Notes: generated by a model not told the origin, from the letters alone. Counted from the first letter of the stretch, positions 1 to 8,748 are shown. The stretch: DNA of 53,852 nucleotides from CAYZQE01 sp964480635 (GCA_964480635.1 CAYZQE010000006.1:1-53852); one strand, 5' to 3'. Numbers and translations are program-made.

Positions 1-101
1 AAGAGCCTAAGAAAGCAGAAGCTAAGAAAGCAGCGCCTAAGAAAGCAGCGCCTAAGAAAGCAGCGCCTAAAAAGGCAGCTGTAAAAAAAGACGCTGAGTA
101 G
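1..101 (+). CDS. rpsB: 30S ribosomal protein S2, C-terminal tail (partial)
   Basis: Only the last 32 codons are present, in the frame beginning at base 3 and stopping with TAG at 99-101. They encode a Lys/Ala/Pro-rich tail built of KKAAP-type pentapeptides (three clear copies plus variants) ending KKDAE. At DNA level this is a 15-bp tandem repeat. Identification as S2 rests mainly on position: rpsB precedes tsf in nearly all bacteria, and several proteobacterial S2 proteins carry basic, low-complexity C-terminal extensions. The globular domain lies outside the window, so it cannot be checked. Confidence 0.75.
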   Translation, partial: EPKKAEAKKAAPKKAAPKKAAPKKAAVKKDAE

Positions 102-114
102 TCTTTTATCAGAT

Positions 115-141
115 GGCCTGCACTTTACTAAAGTGCAGGCC
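115..141 (+). terminator. rpsB-tsf intergenic hairpin
   Basis: A perfect 12-bp stem with a 3-base loop (GGCCTGCACTTT / AAAGTGCAGGCC) lies between rpsB and tsf. It is followed by GCTTTATC rather than a clean T-run, so it is more likely an attenuator or mRNA-processing/stability hairpin than a full terminator. This would fit the usual excess of rpsB over tsf transcript. Confidence 0.6.
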
Positions 142-174
142 GCTTTATCAAACTAAATTATTGAGGAAATTAAC

Positions 175-1050
175 GTGGCAATTACAGCATCGTTAGTCAA
201 AGAACTTCGTGAACGCACTGGTGTGGGCATGATGGAATGTAAAAAAGCATTAGTAGCCGCTGATGGCGACATCGAAAAAGCAGCTGAAGATATGAGAAAG
301 TCAGGCGCAACAAAAGCCGACAAAAAAGCAGGCCGAATTGCGGCTGAAGGTGGCATTGAATTATTAATGTCTGATGACGGTAAATCGGCTGTTATGCTTG
401 AAGTTAACAGTGAAACTGATTTTGTATCAAAAGATGACGGCTTTAAGCAATTTTTAACTGATGTGGCTACGGTCGTATTAAGCGAAAAGCCTGCTGATGT
501 TGCAGCACTTAATGGCATGAAAGTCGCTTCAGGCTCAACAGTTGAAGAAGCACGTACGGCTTTAATCGCTAAAGTTGGCGAAAACATTCAAGTACGCCGC
601 TTTAAGGTTATGGCTTCTGAAAATGGCAATATCATGTCTTACTTGCATGGTACTCGTATCGGCGTATTAGTTGACTCATCAGCAGCTGAAGAAATGGCGA
701 AAGACATTGCAATGCATATTGCAGCTGTAAACCCAATGTTTACACGTGAAGATGAAGTGCCTGCAGAAGTGCTAGAAAAAGAAAAGGGTATTTTAATAGC
801 TCAAGCAGAACAAAGTGGCAAGCCACCAGAAATTATCGAAAAAATGATTGTTGGTCGCGTTAAAAAATACTTAGCTGAAATTACTTTAATGGGTCAGCCT
901 TTTGTTAAAGATCCGGATCAAACAATTGCTAAATTATTAAAGTCGGCTGATGCTGATGTGGTTACTTTTTGCCGTTATGAAGTGGGCGAAGGCATTGAAA
1001 AGAAACAAGAAGACTTTGCCGCAGAAGTAGCAGCACAAGTTAAAGGCTAA
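175..1050 (+). CDS. tsf: elongation factor Ts
   Basis: This 291-residue protein is the nucleotide-exchange factor that recycles EF-Tu-GDP in the cytoplasm. The N-terminal UBA-like domain shows the EF-Ts signature (LRERTGVGMMECKKAL). The core contains the EF-Tu-contact motif SETDFVS, and the later IAMHIAA and LMGQPFVKD blocks are also typical. The start is GTG at 175, preceded by TTGAGGAAA, which contains a good ribosome-binding site. Length matches the gammaproteobacterial family. It is the second gene of the conserved rpsB-tsf operon. The usual next genes pyrH and frr are absent, and a terminator and a restriction-modification system follow instead. Confidence 0.97.
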   Translation: MAITASLVKELRERTGVGMMECKKALVAADGDIEKAAEDMRKSGATKADKKAGRIAAEGGIELLMSDDGKSAVMLEVNSETDFVSKDDGFKQFLTDVATVVLSEKPADVAALNGMKVASGSTVEEARTALIAKVGENIQVRRFKVMASENGNIMSYLHGTRIGVLVDSSAAEEMAKDIAMHIAAVNPMFTREDEVPAEVLEKEKGILIAQAEQSGKPPEIIEKMIVGRVKKYLAEITLMGQPFVKDPDQTIAKLLKSADADVVTFCRYEVGEGIEKKQEDFAAEVAAQVKG

Positions 1051-1070
1051 GTTGTTTTCAACATAGTTTT

Positions 1071-1098
1071 AAAAAAGGCCGCATTTGCGGCCTTTTTT
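1071..1098 (+). terminator. Rho-independent terminator after tsf
   Basis: The stem AAAAAAGGCCGC / GCGGCCTTTTTT with a 4-base loop is followed by further T residues. It closes the rpsB-tsf transcript before the reverse-strand methyltransferase gene. The A-tract/T-tract symmetry lets it work in both directions, so it may also end the methyltransferase transcript arriving from the right. Confidence 0.9.
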
Positions 1099-1178
1099 TA
1101 AAAGTTTTTGAACGTGTCAGCAATAGTTCGATTCACTTCTTTCGACACCTTAGGAAGCTTGTTTTCTCAATTCGCCGT

Positions 1179-2429
1179 TTAAATTACTTTGTCTAAAGCG
1201 GTAATAAGCTGTTTAGAAATGGCATTAATAACGGGCACTGAGACAGAATTTCCAAATTGTCTGTATGCTTGGCAATCAGATACAGCATCGACAATAAATT
1301 TATCTGGAAACCCTTGTAGCCTAGCGCATTCCCGTGGTGTTAGTTTTCTAGGTCGCTTGTTTTCATTAGATTGATCTATAAGTATTTCACTTCCATCTTT
1401 ATAGTATCTAGCGCTAATAGTATTGGTGTATTCACTGTCTTCGGTCACTACTGAGTAACCAAATCCATTACCTTTACGAAGATGCTCTTTTTTTCTTCGT
1501 TCATGCCCATCCAATAGTTTTTGAGAAATAGTGTATTTAGGGTCTATTTGAGATGCCTTTTCTAAAATATTACCAACTTTTGTTTTCTTTAATAATGGTT
1601 CTGGCCAACTAAAAAATGAGTCTATATTTTGAGAATTAAAATAATCCTTATTAAGGCCGACTATAAAAATTCTTTCTCGATTTTGAGGCAACCCAAAATC
1701 TCTTGCTTTTAATACTTTAAAATCTACCCAGTAATTTAATTTTACAGATAATGCTTTACGGGCTTCATCTGACATTGGCACTTCAGATGGGACATTATCG
1801 CTGTACTCACCTCTTAGTGTTTTTAAAATAGTATCTAATGTTTTACCTCCATTATGCCCCTTTAACTGTTTAACATTTTCCAATAAAAATGCTTTAGGTT
1901 TTTTATCAGCAAGTATTCGTTGAATTTCAAAAAACATTGTACCTCTAGTGTCTAAAAAACCTTTTTTTAGCCCAGCTTGGGAAAATGATTGACAAGGGAA
2001 CCCGGCTAACAAAACATCATGAGATGGTATTTCACTAGAAGGTATTTTAGTTATATCTCCTTTGGGTAATTCCCCAAAATTAGCTGCGTATGTTTTTTGA
2101 GAGAATTTATCCCATTCACTTGAAAAAACGCATTCACCACCAAGTTTTTGGAAAGGCAGTCTTATACCTCCAATACCTGCGAATAAATCAATAAAGTTAA
2201 ATTTGTGAGATGTATTTTTGTTTCTCAACGGAGCAGTGTCTGGTAACGACTTTATTGTTTCCCACTTAGAGGGTGAAGGTTTATGTTCACCAATTTCCCA
2301 GCTACGAACAGTCCGTTCACCAGAGTTGTTTAATCCTAGTAAGGTTGCAAACTCGTTTTGAGTCATCCCCATATTTATTCTTTTTTGCTTGATGTAAGTA
2401 TTGATGTTGTTTGTTTCTAACTCGCTCAT
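1179..2429 (-). CDS. DNA (cytosine-5) methyltransferase with N-terminal HTH, type II RM
   Basis: This is the modification enzyme of a type II restriction-modification pair; it transfers methyl from SAM to C5 of cytosine. Residues about 10-60 form an XRE-like helix-turn-helix (GMTQNEFATLLGL). The catalytic domain then shows motif I (DLFAGIGGIR, from 81), motif IV with nucleophile Cys146 (AGFPCQS), motif VI (ENV, 184-186), motif VIII (QNRERIF) and motif X (GNSVSVPV). The layout is that of M.SsoII/M.Ecl18kI enzymes, whose HTH represses or activates the RM genes. The start is ATG at 2429; a GTG one codon upstream is possible. It is divergent from the probable endonuclease gene with about 100 bp between them. 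Confidence 0.93.
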   Translation of the reverse strand: MSELETNNINTYIKQKRINMGMTQNEFATLLGLNNSGERTVRSWEIGEHKPSPSKWETIKSLPDTAPLRNKNTSHKFNFIDLFAGIGGIRLPFQKLGGECVFSSEWDKFSQKTYAANFGELPKGDITKIPSSEIPSHDVLLAGFPCQSFSQAGLKKGFLDTRGTMFFEIQRILADKKPKAFLLENVKQLKGHNGGKTLDTILKTLRGEYSDNVPSEVPMSDEARKALSVKLNYWVDFKVLKARDFGLPQNRERIFIVGLNKDYFNSQNIDSFFSWPEPLLKKTKVGNILEKASQIDPKYTISQKLLDGHERRKKEHLRKGNGFGYSVVTEDSEYTNTISARYYKDGSEILIDQSNENKRPRKLTPRECARLQGFPDKFIVDAVSDCQAYRQFGNSVSVPVINAISKQLITALDKVI

Positions 2430-2468
2430 CACCTTTGTTTATCCTGTATATTACCCGGCAAGAATATC

Positions 2469-2490
2469 ATTGCATTTGCCTGCATGCAAT
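2469..2490. promoter_or_regulatory. inverted repeat in RM intergenic region, candidate operator
   Basis: ATTGCAT (2469-2475) and ATGCAAT (2484-2490) form a perfect inverted repeat with an 8-bp spacer, between the divergent methyltransferase and endonuclease genes. A TATATAT tract at 2496-2502 could be part of a promoter for the rightward gene. In SsoII-type systems the methyltransferase HTH binds a palindrome in exactly this interval. Operator function here is inferred from symmetry and position. Confidence 0.5.
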
Positions 2491-2530
2491 ATGTTATATA
2501 TATTGCTTTTAATTTTTTAAGGATGATTTA

Positions 2531-3457
2531 ATGTTAGATTTAAATACTTTGTTTAATCAGCGGTTAATTGTACAACCACCGTCTTTTCATGATGATGAAA
2601 TGGAAATGTTGTTTGAGTTTTTTATGGTTGAATTAAATTCATCTGCTGATAAAGCTCTTGATTCTGATGTGTTTCTTCTAAGTTTGACTTCGATGTTAAA
2701 TAAAAGTGATACAAATGATTGTAGGCTTTATTTGAATGGACGTTTCTTAAAGGCATTTCCAGAGTTTTATGCTTTTATTAAAAATATGAATGCAACAAGT
2801 TCTGTAGAAGTGAACTGTTGTGAAAAAATTGATGCGATACAAAGGCCCAATGCAGTTGATTATAATTGCATGAAAATTAAATCTATTAGTAATGCCTTAC
2901 ATTTAACAAGATGGACAAGAGAACAAACTCTAAATGAGAGACAAGGAGGGGTATCCGTTCTTGGAAGTACCTCTGAGCTATTACTAAACCGAGCTCTTGA
3001 TGTTTTAGTTTCAGAAGAAAACTATTTCTTTAAGTCTTCATCTATGCAGCCACAAATTAGGTCGTACGGTGATTTTGTAATTATGTGTCAACCAAATAAT
3101 TTATGGATGTCTGTAAAATCTGGTTTTTCTCGAGAGCGTTTACTGGCATCTGGTTATACAAATGATGTTATAGGTGTCGGTTTTTTTCAAGATGCAACAG
3201 AATTTACAAACAAAAAAAGATTGAAAAACTTTAAAAAGGCAGGGTTTTTAGCTATTTATCTACCAGATGAGCCAATTACTCAAGTGCAAATTCAATCAGG
3301 TATAAGTACCTATGACGCTGTAAAAAACGAGTATGGAGAATCCATGCCACTCAATATTAATGAGACCCCATTATTAAGGAAGTTATCAAGTTTACACTCT
3401 GACTTGAAGGAGATAGTAGATATTGATTTAAAAAGCCGTAATTTATCCGATTTTTAA
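2531..3457 (+). CDS. probable type II restriction endonuclease
   Basis: This 308-residue protein is most likely the endonuclease partner of the divergent C5-methyltransferase. No family is certain by eye. A plausible PD-(D/E)XK active site is present: Asp181 (SYGDFVI), then Lys196 in WMSVKSG, followed five residues later by R201-E202-R203. In SsoII/Ecl18kI/PspGI-type enzymes, as I recall them, an arginine-glutamate-arginine motif just after the catalytic lysine reads CC/GG half-sites, and those enzymes are about 270-305 residues. The start is ATG at 2531 with AAGGA seven bases upstream. The neighbouring HTH-methyltransferase architecture supports the same comparison. Recognition sequence is unknown. 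Confidence 0.7.
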   Translation: MLDLNTLFNQRLIVQPPSFHDDEMEMLFEFFMVELNSSADKALDSDVFLLSLTSMLNKSDTNDCRLYLNGRFLKAFPEFYAFIKNMNATSSVEVNCCEKIDAIQRPNAVDYNCMKIKSISNALHLTRWTREQTLNERQGGVSVLGSTSELLLNRALDVLVSEENYFFKSSSMQPQIRSYGDFVIMCQPNNLWMSVKSGFSRERLLASGYTNDVIGVGFFQDATEFTNKKRLKNFKKAGFLAIYLPDEPITQVQIQSGISTYDAVKNEYGESMPLNINETPLLRKLSSLHSDLKEIVDIDLKSRNLSDF

Positions 3458-3550
3458 AAAAAGGTAATTTTACATCGTCCTAAAAAAGCACTCAGCAAGC
3501 ATTAAAGGGCTTGTTTGGCTAAGTCAGATATTAGGCGCTGTTGGTTTGAG

Positions 3551-4069
3551 CTAGTTTAAAAACCTAAAGCTTTCAACAGACCAGTTTTTTTTTGAAGCTG
3601 TTAAAATCAAGCAAGATGAACCCCCTCTATTGCGTTGCTCCCCAGCAGCACCCGGGTTCATTACCCAAGGTAACTTATAATCATCAATGACTTTTTTATG
3701 GGTATGCCCATAAATAATAGCCCTAGCTTCTGAATGTGCAAGTCTAAGAGCTTCATGGTCGGGTGTGTGCATACCATGCTTATGTCCATGTTCTATTTTT
3801 ATAATGCCCCCAGGTAAATTTAACTGAGCTATTTGGGGTAGGGCATCAACAACATCAATTTGATCTTCTGGCCATGCTTCGGCGTAATCATTATTGCCTG
3901 CAACCGCAACTATCTTACCTGTTTTAGGCTTCATTGACGTTAATATATTGGCATCACATATATCACCTGCATGTATCGCTATATCGCATTGGGTGATGAG
4001 CGCTTCTATTTCGGGGTGTAATACAGAATGTGTGTCAGAAATAATAGCAACCGTGACTGTTTCAGGCAT
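3551..4069 (-). CDS. YfcE/MJ0936-family metallophosphoesterase
   Basis: This 172-residue calcineurin-like phosphoesterase probably hydrolyses phosphodiesters with a dinuclear metal centre in the cytoplasm. The five metal-binding blocks are visible in order: ISDTH near the N terminus, HAGD, GNND, GHKHG and YGHTH. Length and block spacing match the compact YfcE/MJ0936 subfamily. No signal peptide is present. It stands alone, convergent with the restriction gene and divergent from the secreted MBL-fold gene. The physiological substrate cannot be read from sequence. Confidence 0.85.
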   Translation of the reverse strand: MPETVTVAIISDTHSVLHPEIEALITQCDIAIHAGDICDANILTSMKPKTGKIVAVAGNNDYAEAWPEDQIDVVDALPQIAQLNLPGGIIKIEHGHKHGMHTPDHEALRLAHSEARAIIYGHTHKKVIDDYKLPWVMNPGAAGEQRNRGGSSCLILTASKKNWSVESFRFLN

Positions 4070-4217
4070 AAAAAAGTACTCAACTTAATGATTAAAAAGC
4101 ATATTGACTATACGCATTAGAATGTCATTATATAGTAATTGATAAGCGTTCTCTCTATTCCTGTTTAAATAGAAAATTTAGAGTATGCTGAAATATAAAG
4201 TTAATATAGGATATAAA

Positions 4218-5102
4218 ATGATGAAAAAATTATTAGTTCTATCTGGGCTTGTTGTAAGCTGCTTATCAAATCAATTGATAGCTGCTGATTTTTCGGTTAT
4301 TGAAGTGAAGCCCAGTATTTATATGCTTCAAGGCGTAGGTGGCTTTACAGGTGGTAACATTGGTTTATCTGTTGGTGATGATGGGGTCATTATGATTGAT
4401 GATTCGATGCCTCCATTCTTAGATAAAATGAATCAAGCGGTTGCTAGCATTACTAAACAGCCCATTAGCTTTTTAATTAACACGCATGTTCATGGTGATC
4501 ATACCGGTAATAATAAAACAATGGGGCAGGTGACGACCATTGTGGCGCATGAAAATTTACGTCTTAATATGCTTAAAAAGGGTGTTAAAACTAAAGAAGG
4601 TATGAAACCAGCGCCTTTGTCGGCTTTACCTGTGATTACGTTTAGTCAATCTATAAATTTTCATTTAAACGGTGAAGACGCTCATGTTTTTCATGCGGCT
4701 AATGCTCATACTGACGGTGATGCCATTATTCATTTTACCAAGGCTAATGTGATTCATACGGGTGATACTTTTTTTAATGGTATATATCCTTACATTGATA
4801 TCAATAATGGCGGCAGCGTTAATGGCTATATTGCTGCTCAACAAAAAATATTAAGTTTGAGCGATCAAGAGACAAAGATTATTCCTGGTCATGGGAATTT
4901 AGCGAATAAGGCTGAGTTAACTGCTGCCGTTAATATGTTAATAGACTCGAAAAAAATAGTTTCTAGCTTGATTGATGAGGGTAAAACAGAAGATCAGGTT
5001 GTCTCTTTAAACCCGTTAAAAAAATACCATGATGCTTGGTCTTGGCGTTTTATTACGACTGAAAAGATGACGCGTCAGGTTTACAAAAGTTTGAAAAAAT
5101 AG
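4218..5102 (+). CDS. secreted MBL-fold metallo-hydrolase
   Basis: This protein of about 294 residues starts with a signal peptide (MMKKLLVLSG then a hydrophobic run, probable cleavage after IAA), so it acts in the periplasm. The metallo-beta-lactamase fold is shown by the zinc motif THVHGDHTGN, by HAANAHTDGD and HTGDTFF, and by PGHG. ATG at 4218 (or 4221) is preferred over the upstream ATG at 4185 because it gives a clean signal peptide and has AGGA upstream. The family includes many hydrolases of unknown substrate. It faces suhB across a shared hairpin. Confidence 0.85.
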   Translation: MMKKLLVLSGLVVSCLSNQLIAADFSVIEVKPSIYMLQGVGGFTGGNIGLSVGDDGVIMIDDSMPPFLDKMNQAVASITKQPISFLINTHVHGDHTGNNKTMGQVTTIVAHENLRLNMLKKGVKTKEGMKPAPLSALPVITFSQSINFHLNGEDAHVFHAANAHTDGDAIIHFTKANVIHTGDTFFNGIYPYIDINNGGSVNGYIAAQQKILSLSDQETKIIPGHGNLANKAELTAAVNMLIDSKKIVSSLIDEGKTEDQVVSLNPLKKYHDAWSWRFITTEKMTRQVYKSLKK

Positions 5103-5108
5103 AGTAAT

Positions 5109-5146
5109 AATGATGCTGAGATATAATTGAGCTACTCAGCGTCATT
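5109..5146. terminator. bidirectional hairpin between convergent genes
   Basis: AATGATGCTGAG and CTCAGCGTCATT form a 12-bp stem with one mismatch around a 14-base loop, between the stop of the MBL-fold gene and the stop of suhB. The position suggests a shared terminator. T-runs are weak. Confidence 0.55.
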
Positions 5147-5151
5147 GTTAA

Positions 5152-5964
5152 CTATATTTTTAACGTATATAACGAATCAACTTCTGCAACGTATGGTTTA
5201 ATTTTGCGAATCATATCTGCGAAAATTCTAGGGTTACCACACACAATATGCCCTGTTTTTAAAAAGTTATCAGTACCATGAATATCGCCCACAATCCCAC
5301 CAGCTTCACGTACAATAATGGCACCTGCTGCAATGTCCCAAGGTTGTAAGGCAACTTCCCAAAAGCCATCTACTCTACCTGCTGCAACATAAGCTAAGTC
5401 TAAAGCCGCTGAACCAGCTCTGCGTATATCTGCTGCCGTATCAAAAAATGAAGTCATCATTTGGTTATGGACAGGTAATAATTGACGATTTCTAAAAGGA
5501 AAGCCCGTTGCTAAAATGGCATCACGGGTTGATACGATAGGGTTAACTCGAATGCGGCGGTCATTTAATGTTGCGCCATTGCCTCGGCTTGCTGCAAATA
5601 GTTCTTGCTTAAAGGGGTCATAAATAACGCCAAGTTCTAGCTTACCCTTATGTTGTAAAGCGATAGAAACGGCATATTGTGGGTAGCCATATAAATAATT
5701 GGTTGTACCATCTAAAGGGTCAATGATCCAAACATAATCATTGCCTTCATGTTTGCCCGATTCTTCAGCCATAAACCCATGTAAAGGAAAGGCTTTACGA
5801 ATCACTTCAATGATTTTTTCTTCTGCTTGTACATCAACTAAGGTGACAAAATCATTGGCTGCTTTTTGGCTGATTTTTAAATCAGGCACTTTAGGAATAT
5901 TTTTTATAATGATATCGCCCGCAGCACGAGCAGCGCGAATGGCAATATTTAGCATAGGAGTCAT
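5152..5964 (-). CDS. suhB: inositol-1-monophosphatase SuhB
   Basis: This 270-residue Mg2+-dependent phosphatase hydrolyses inositol phosphates. In enterobacteria SuhB also joins the rRNA antitermination complex. The family motifs are present: AEES, IDPLDGTTNY and WDIAAGAIIVREAGG, with metal-binding Asp and Glu residues intact. The N terminus MTPMLNIAIRAARAAG closely resembles E. coli SuhB, which fixes the start at 5964. It is divergent from trmJ with 62 bp between them, as in many gammaproteobacteria. Confidence 0.95.
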   Translation of the reverse strand: MTPMLNIAIRAARAAGDIIIKNIPKVPDLKISQKAANDFVTLVDVQAEEKIIEVIRKAFPLHGFMAEESGKHEGNDYVWIIDPLDGTTNYLYGYPQYAVSIALQHKGKLELGVIYDPFKQELFAASRGNGATLNDRRIRVNPIVSTRDAILATGFPFRNRQLLPVHNQMMTSFFDTAADIRRAGSAALDLAYVAAGRVDGFWEVALQPWDIAAGAIIVREAGGIVGDIHGTDNFLKTGHIVCGNPRIFADMIRKIKPYVAEVDSLYTLKI

Positions 5965-6026
5965 GGCATTTTTTCACAGAGGAACTAGAATGGCGCGCAT
6001 TCTAACAATTGTTGTACTTATAAGTA

Positions 6027-6749
6027 ATGATTAATCTTCAAAATATTAAAATAATTCTGGTTGAAACCACACATCCTGGCAATATTGGTGCAGTAGCCCG
6101 AGCCATGAAAAATATGTGCCTAGATAATCTGGCCTTAGTGAACCCACAATGTACGGTTGGAGAAGTCGCTTTTGCACGTTCTGCAGGTGCCCATACGGTT
6201 TTAGATAAGTCTCAACGGTTTGATAATTTGCAGCAAGCTGTTGCTGACTGTCATGTGGTGTTTGGCACCAGTGCGCGCATTCGTTCTATGCCTATGCCGT
6301 TTGTTACGCCAGAACAGGCTTGTAATGAGATCAGTAACAAAGAAAAAGATATTAAAGTGGCTATTGTTTTTGGCCGCGAACATTCGGGTTTAACCAATGA
6401 CGAAATGGATTGCTGTCACTATGCATTAACAATTCCTACGAATGAAAATTTTAGCTCACTAAATTTAGGTGCAGCGGTGCAAGTTGTTAGTTATGAGTTA
6501 TTGAAACATAGCCAAGATGCATCAACAGCGATTCCTAAAAATGAAATTGAGCGTGCGAGCATGAGTGAATTACAGGGTTTCATTGAGCATTTAGAAAAAA
6601 CCTTAGTCGACATTGATTTCTTAGACCCTGAAAACCCAAAATTACTCATGAAACGTTTAACGCAGTTATCAATGAGGCAACAGCTCACGCAAAATGAAGT
6701 CAGTATATTTCGGGGTATTTTAACGGCAATTAATAAGAAAACATCATGA
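6027..6749 (+). CDS. trmJ: tRNA (cytidine/uridine-32-2'-O)-methyltransferase TrmJ
   Basis: This 240-residue SPOUT methyltransferase modifies the 2'-O of nucleotide 32 in the tRNA anticodon loop using SAM. The N terminus carries the SpoU signature (VETTHPGNIGAVARAMKNM). The knot-forming C-terminal blocks VFGREHSGLTNDE and IPTNENFSSLNLGAAVQ are typical. In many gammaproteobacteria trmJ is directly followed by iscR. Here it is followed by a convergent MFS gene, and iscR lies about 16 kb to the right. Confidence 0.95.
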   Translation: MINLQNIKIILVETTHPGNIGAVARAMKNMCLDNLALVNPQCTVGEVAFARSAGAHTVLDKSQRFDNLQQAVADCHVVFGTSARIRSMPMPFVTPEQACNEISNKEKDIKVAIVFGREHSGLTNDEMDCCHYALTIPTNENFSSLNLGAAVQVVSYELLKHSQDASTAIPKNEIERASMSELQGFIEHLEKTLVDIDFLDPENPKLLMKRLTQLSMRQQLTQNEVSIFRGILTAINKKTS

Positions 6750-6773
6750 GGTATCAATGTTAAATGAGAAGGC

Positions 6774-7970
6774 TTATTCGCTGTGATTAATATATTTTAA
6801 AATCATGATAGAAATAATTGAGCTGATAAGAAAGCCTAAAATAAAATTACTTAAGTCAGTATCAATGGATGTGCCAATGATATGACCTAACGGAATAGCA
6901 ATAAATGTTGAAATTGAACCTATAATTCCAGCGCCAATACCAGCTAAACGTCCTAAAGGTTCCATAGCTAATGCATTTAAGTTGCCAAATAATAACCCTA
7001 CTAAAAAAAATAAAATACTTAAGTAGCTCATGGCTTCAATAAGGTTTAGTGGGGATTCTTTAAAGTTCATATAAACTAATGTTGTTAAGCTTAGCGCTAT
7101 GATGGCTGTAAGAGCGCTCCAAGAAATTTTTTTAGATCCAAAGATAAGCACCCATTTTGCATTTAATAAGGATGCAAAACCAAGTGATGCGGCTAGTGCT
7201 GCAAAGTAATAAGGAAAATAGTCGCCCGTGTGATAGATATTTTGAAAGATATGCTGTGAAGCACTGAGGTAGGCTAAAAATATACCAAAGGTTAAACCGC
7301 TGATGACGGTGTAGCCAATGACTGATTTGTTTTTAAAAATAATGATGGTGTTAGTGATAATGTTAGAGAAATTAAAGGCTTGTTTATGCTCTTTTTTTAA
7401 CGTTTCTGCTTGGCGTAGAGCAAACCATATTAAAATAGCCAATGAAAATAGTGCGGTGAAAATATAAATCATACGCCAGTGGCTTAGGCTTAAAATCCAA
7501 TAACCAAGTGTTGGCGCAATGATGGGTATGATAATAAAAATAGTCATCATAAATGACATGATACGAGCCATTTTATTGCCACTAAAGCTATCTCGAACTA
7601 TTGCCATGGTGACAATACGTGGGCTTGCAACGCCAATGCCTTGTAAGCATCTGCCAATTAGCATGGTATTTAAATCATTGGCATAGATAGACAATAAGCT
7701 ACCGCAAATAAATATGCTAATACCAATGTAAATGGTAGGTTTACGTCCGATGCTATCAGCCAGAGGGCCGTAAAAGTATTGACCAAAAGCAAGACCTAAA
7801 AATAGAGTCACAATAATCAGTTGTGTCTCTTTACTTTGTGCCAGATTAAAGTCATCGCCGATAATGGCTAAAGCGGGCAAAATAGAATCGATTGAAAGTG
7901 CCGTTAGTGATGTGAGGAACGCCATGAGGGTAACAAACTCAACATGGCCTAGTGTTTTTGCGGTGGTCAT
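6774..7970 (-). CDS. Bcr/CflA-type MFS transporter
   Basis: This 398-residue inner-membrane protein has about 12 hydrophobic segments and belongs to the major facilitator superfamily. The loop after TM2 carries the MFS signature GPLADSIGRKPTIYIG. The N-terminal DSILPALAIIGDDF resembles the Bcr/CflA drug-efflux branch, where aspartate precedes LPA. Substrate is unknown; drug or small-metabolite efflux is the family default. Its ATG shares one base with the stop of the upstream TSUP permease (TAATG), indicating translational coupling. Confidence 0.82.
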   Translation of the reverse strand: MTTAKTLGHVEFVTLMAFLTSLTALSIDSILPALAIIGDDFNLAQSKETQLIIVTLFLGLAFGQYFYGPLADSIGRKPTIYIGISIFICGSLLSIYANDLNTMLIGRCLQGIGVASPRIVTMAIVRDSFSGNKMARIMSFMMTIFIIIPIIAPTLGYWILSLSHWRMIYIFTALFSLAILIWFALRQAETLKKEHKQAFNFSNIITNTIIIFKNKSVIGYTVISGLTFGIFLAYLSASQHIFQNIYHTGDYFPYYFAALAASLGFASLLNAKWVLIFGSKKISWSALTAIIALSLTTLVYMNFKESPLNLIEAMSYLSILFFLVGLLFGNLNALAMEPLGRLAGIGAGIIGSISTFIAIPLGHIIGTSIDTDLSNFILGFLISSIISIMILKYINHSE

Positions 7971-8740
7971 TATTTTAGTGCTAAAGAAACAAAACCAATA
8001 ATGCAGATAACGAGTAATATGGCTCCCGTAATACGACGGAACAGTTCATCATTTTGTAAGATCATATCGTGTACTTTTAAACCCAATAAATGGCCTAGCC
8101 ATGCTGCAGGGAGGAGTAATAATGCACTATAAAATTGAAGGTCGACAGAAAATATGACAAATGTAGTCATTTTAATACTGACTAAAATAAACCAAAGAGC
8201 GAATAAGGTGTCTCGTAATTGGTTTTTATTAACATGCTGCATAAACACCGCAACCATTAAGGGTGCGCCGGTTAATGACGTACCCGACACATAACCCCCT
8301 ATGATGAGCAGTGATTTATCGGTCCAACCTGATTTGCTTTTAATCTGGTAGTTAATTATCCACATGATAGAGTATAAAAAAGTAACGCTATAAATGATGA
8401 TGACAAGCAAATTATTAGGCAAGTTTAAGAGCCCAAATACACCGATGAGTTTGGCAGGAATAATAAATTTTAAAGCTTGTTTTGTGTAGCCCCAATCAAT
8501 ATTTTTAAAGCGTTTATAAAGCGTTAAGCTAGTAAAAAACAGTAAGTGTAAGCCGACTACTGGCAACCAAAATAATGGGGAATCGTCAACCATTATCATA
8601 AGCGGCAGGCCTAATGCGGCCCCACCAAAGCCCAAGCCACTACGCACAAACCCTGACCAGATGAAAACGAAAATGCTCGCTATAATCTGCGGTTGAGATA
8701 ATTCATTAACTAAGTAATTGTCAAATAATGGATCAAGCAT
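7970..8740 (-). CDS. TauE/SafE (TSUP) family permease
   Basis: This 256-residue membrane protein has about eight hydrophobic segments. The glycine-rich first repeat (SGFVRSGLGFGGAALGLPL) and a second one (GGYVSGTSLTGAPL) are the two TauE/SafE half-motifs. Family members export or import anions such as sulfonates, sulfite or sulfoacetate, but the substrate cannot be assigned here. It overlaps the downstream MFS gene by one base and lies 8 bp after the chalcone-isomerase-like gene, so the three probably form one transcript. Confidence 0.82.
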   Translation of the reverse strand: MLDPLFDNYLVNELSQPQIIASIFVFIWSGFVRSGLGFGGAALGLPLMIMVDDSPLFWLPVVGLHLLFFTSLTLYKRFKNIDWGYTKQALKFIIPAKLIGVFGLLNLPNNLLVIIIYSVTFLYSIMWIINYQIKSKSGWTDKSLLIIGGYVSGTSLTGAPLMVAVFMQHVNKNQLRDTLFALWFILVSIKMTTFVIFSVDLQFYSALLLLPAAWLGHLLGLKVHDMILQNDELFRRITGAILLVICIIGFVSLALK

Positions 8741-8748
8741 TTCTGGCC

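Noticed and set aside
153..587. A 144-codon reverse-strand frame across tsf.
   Set aside because: It lies wholly opposite the well-supported EF-Ts gene, and its Ser/Ala-rich composition is a codon-shadow artefact.
2433..2530. Considered a full SsoII-type regulatory box in the RM intergenic region.
   Set aside because: The known 15-bp SsoII sequence itself is not present; only an unrelated inverted repeat is. It is reported as a candidate operator only.
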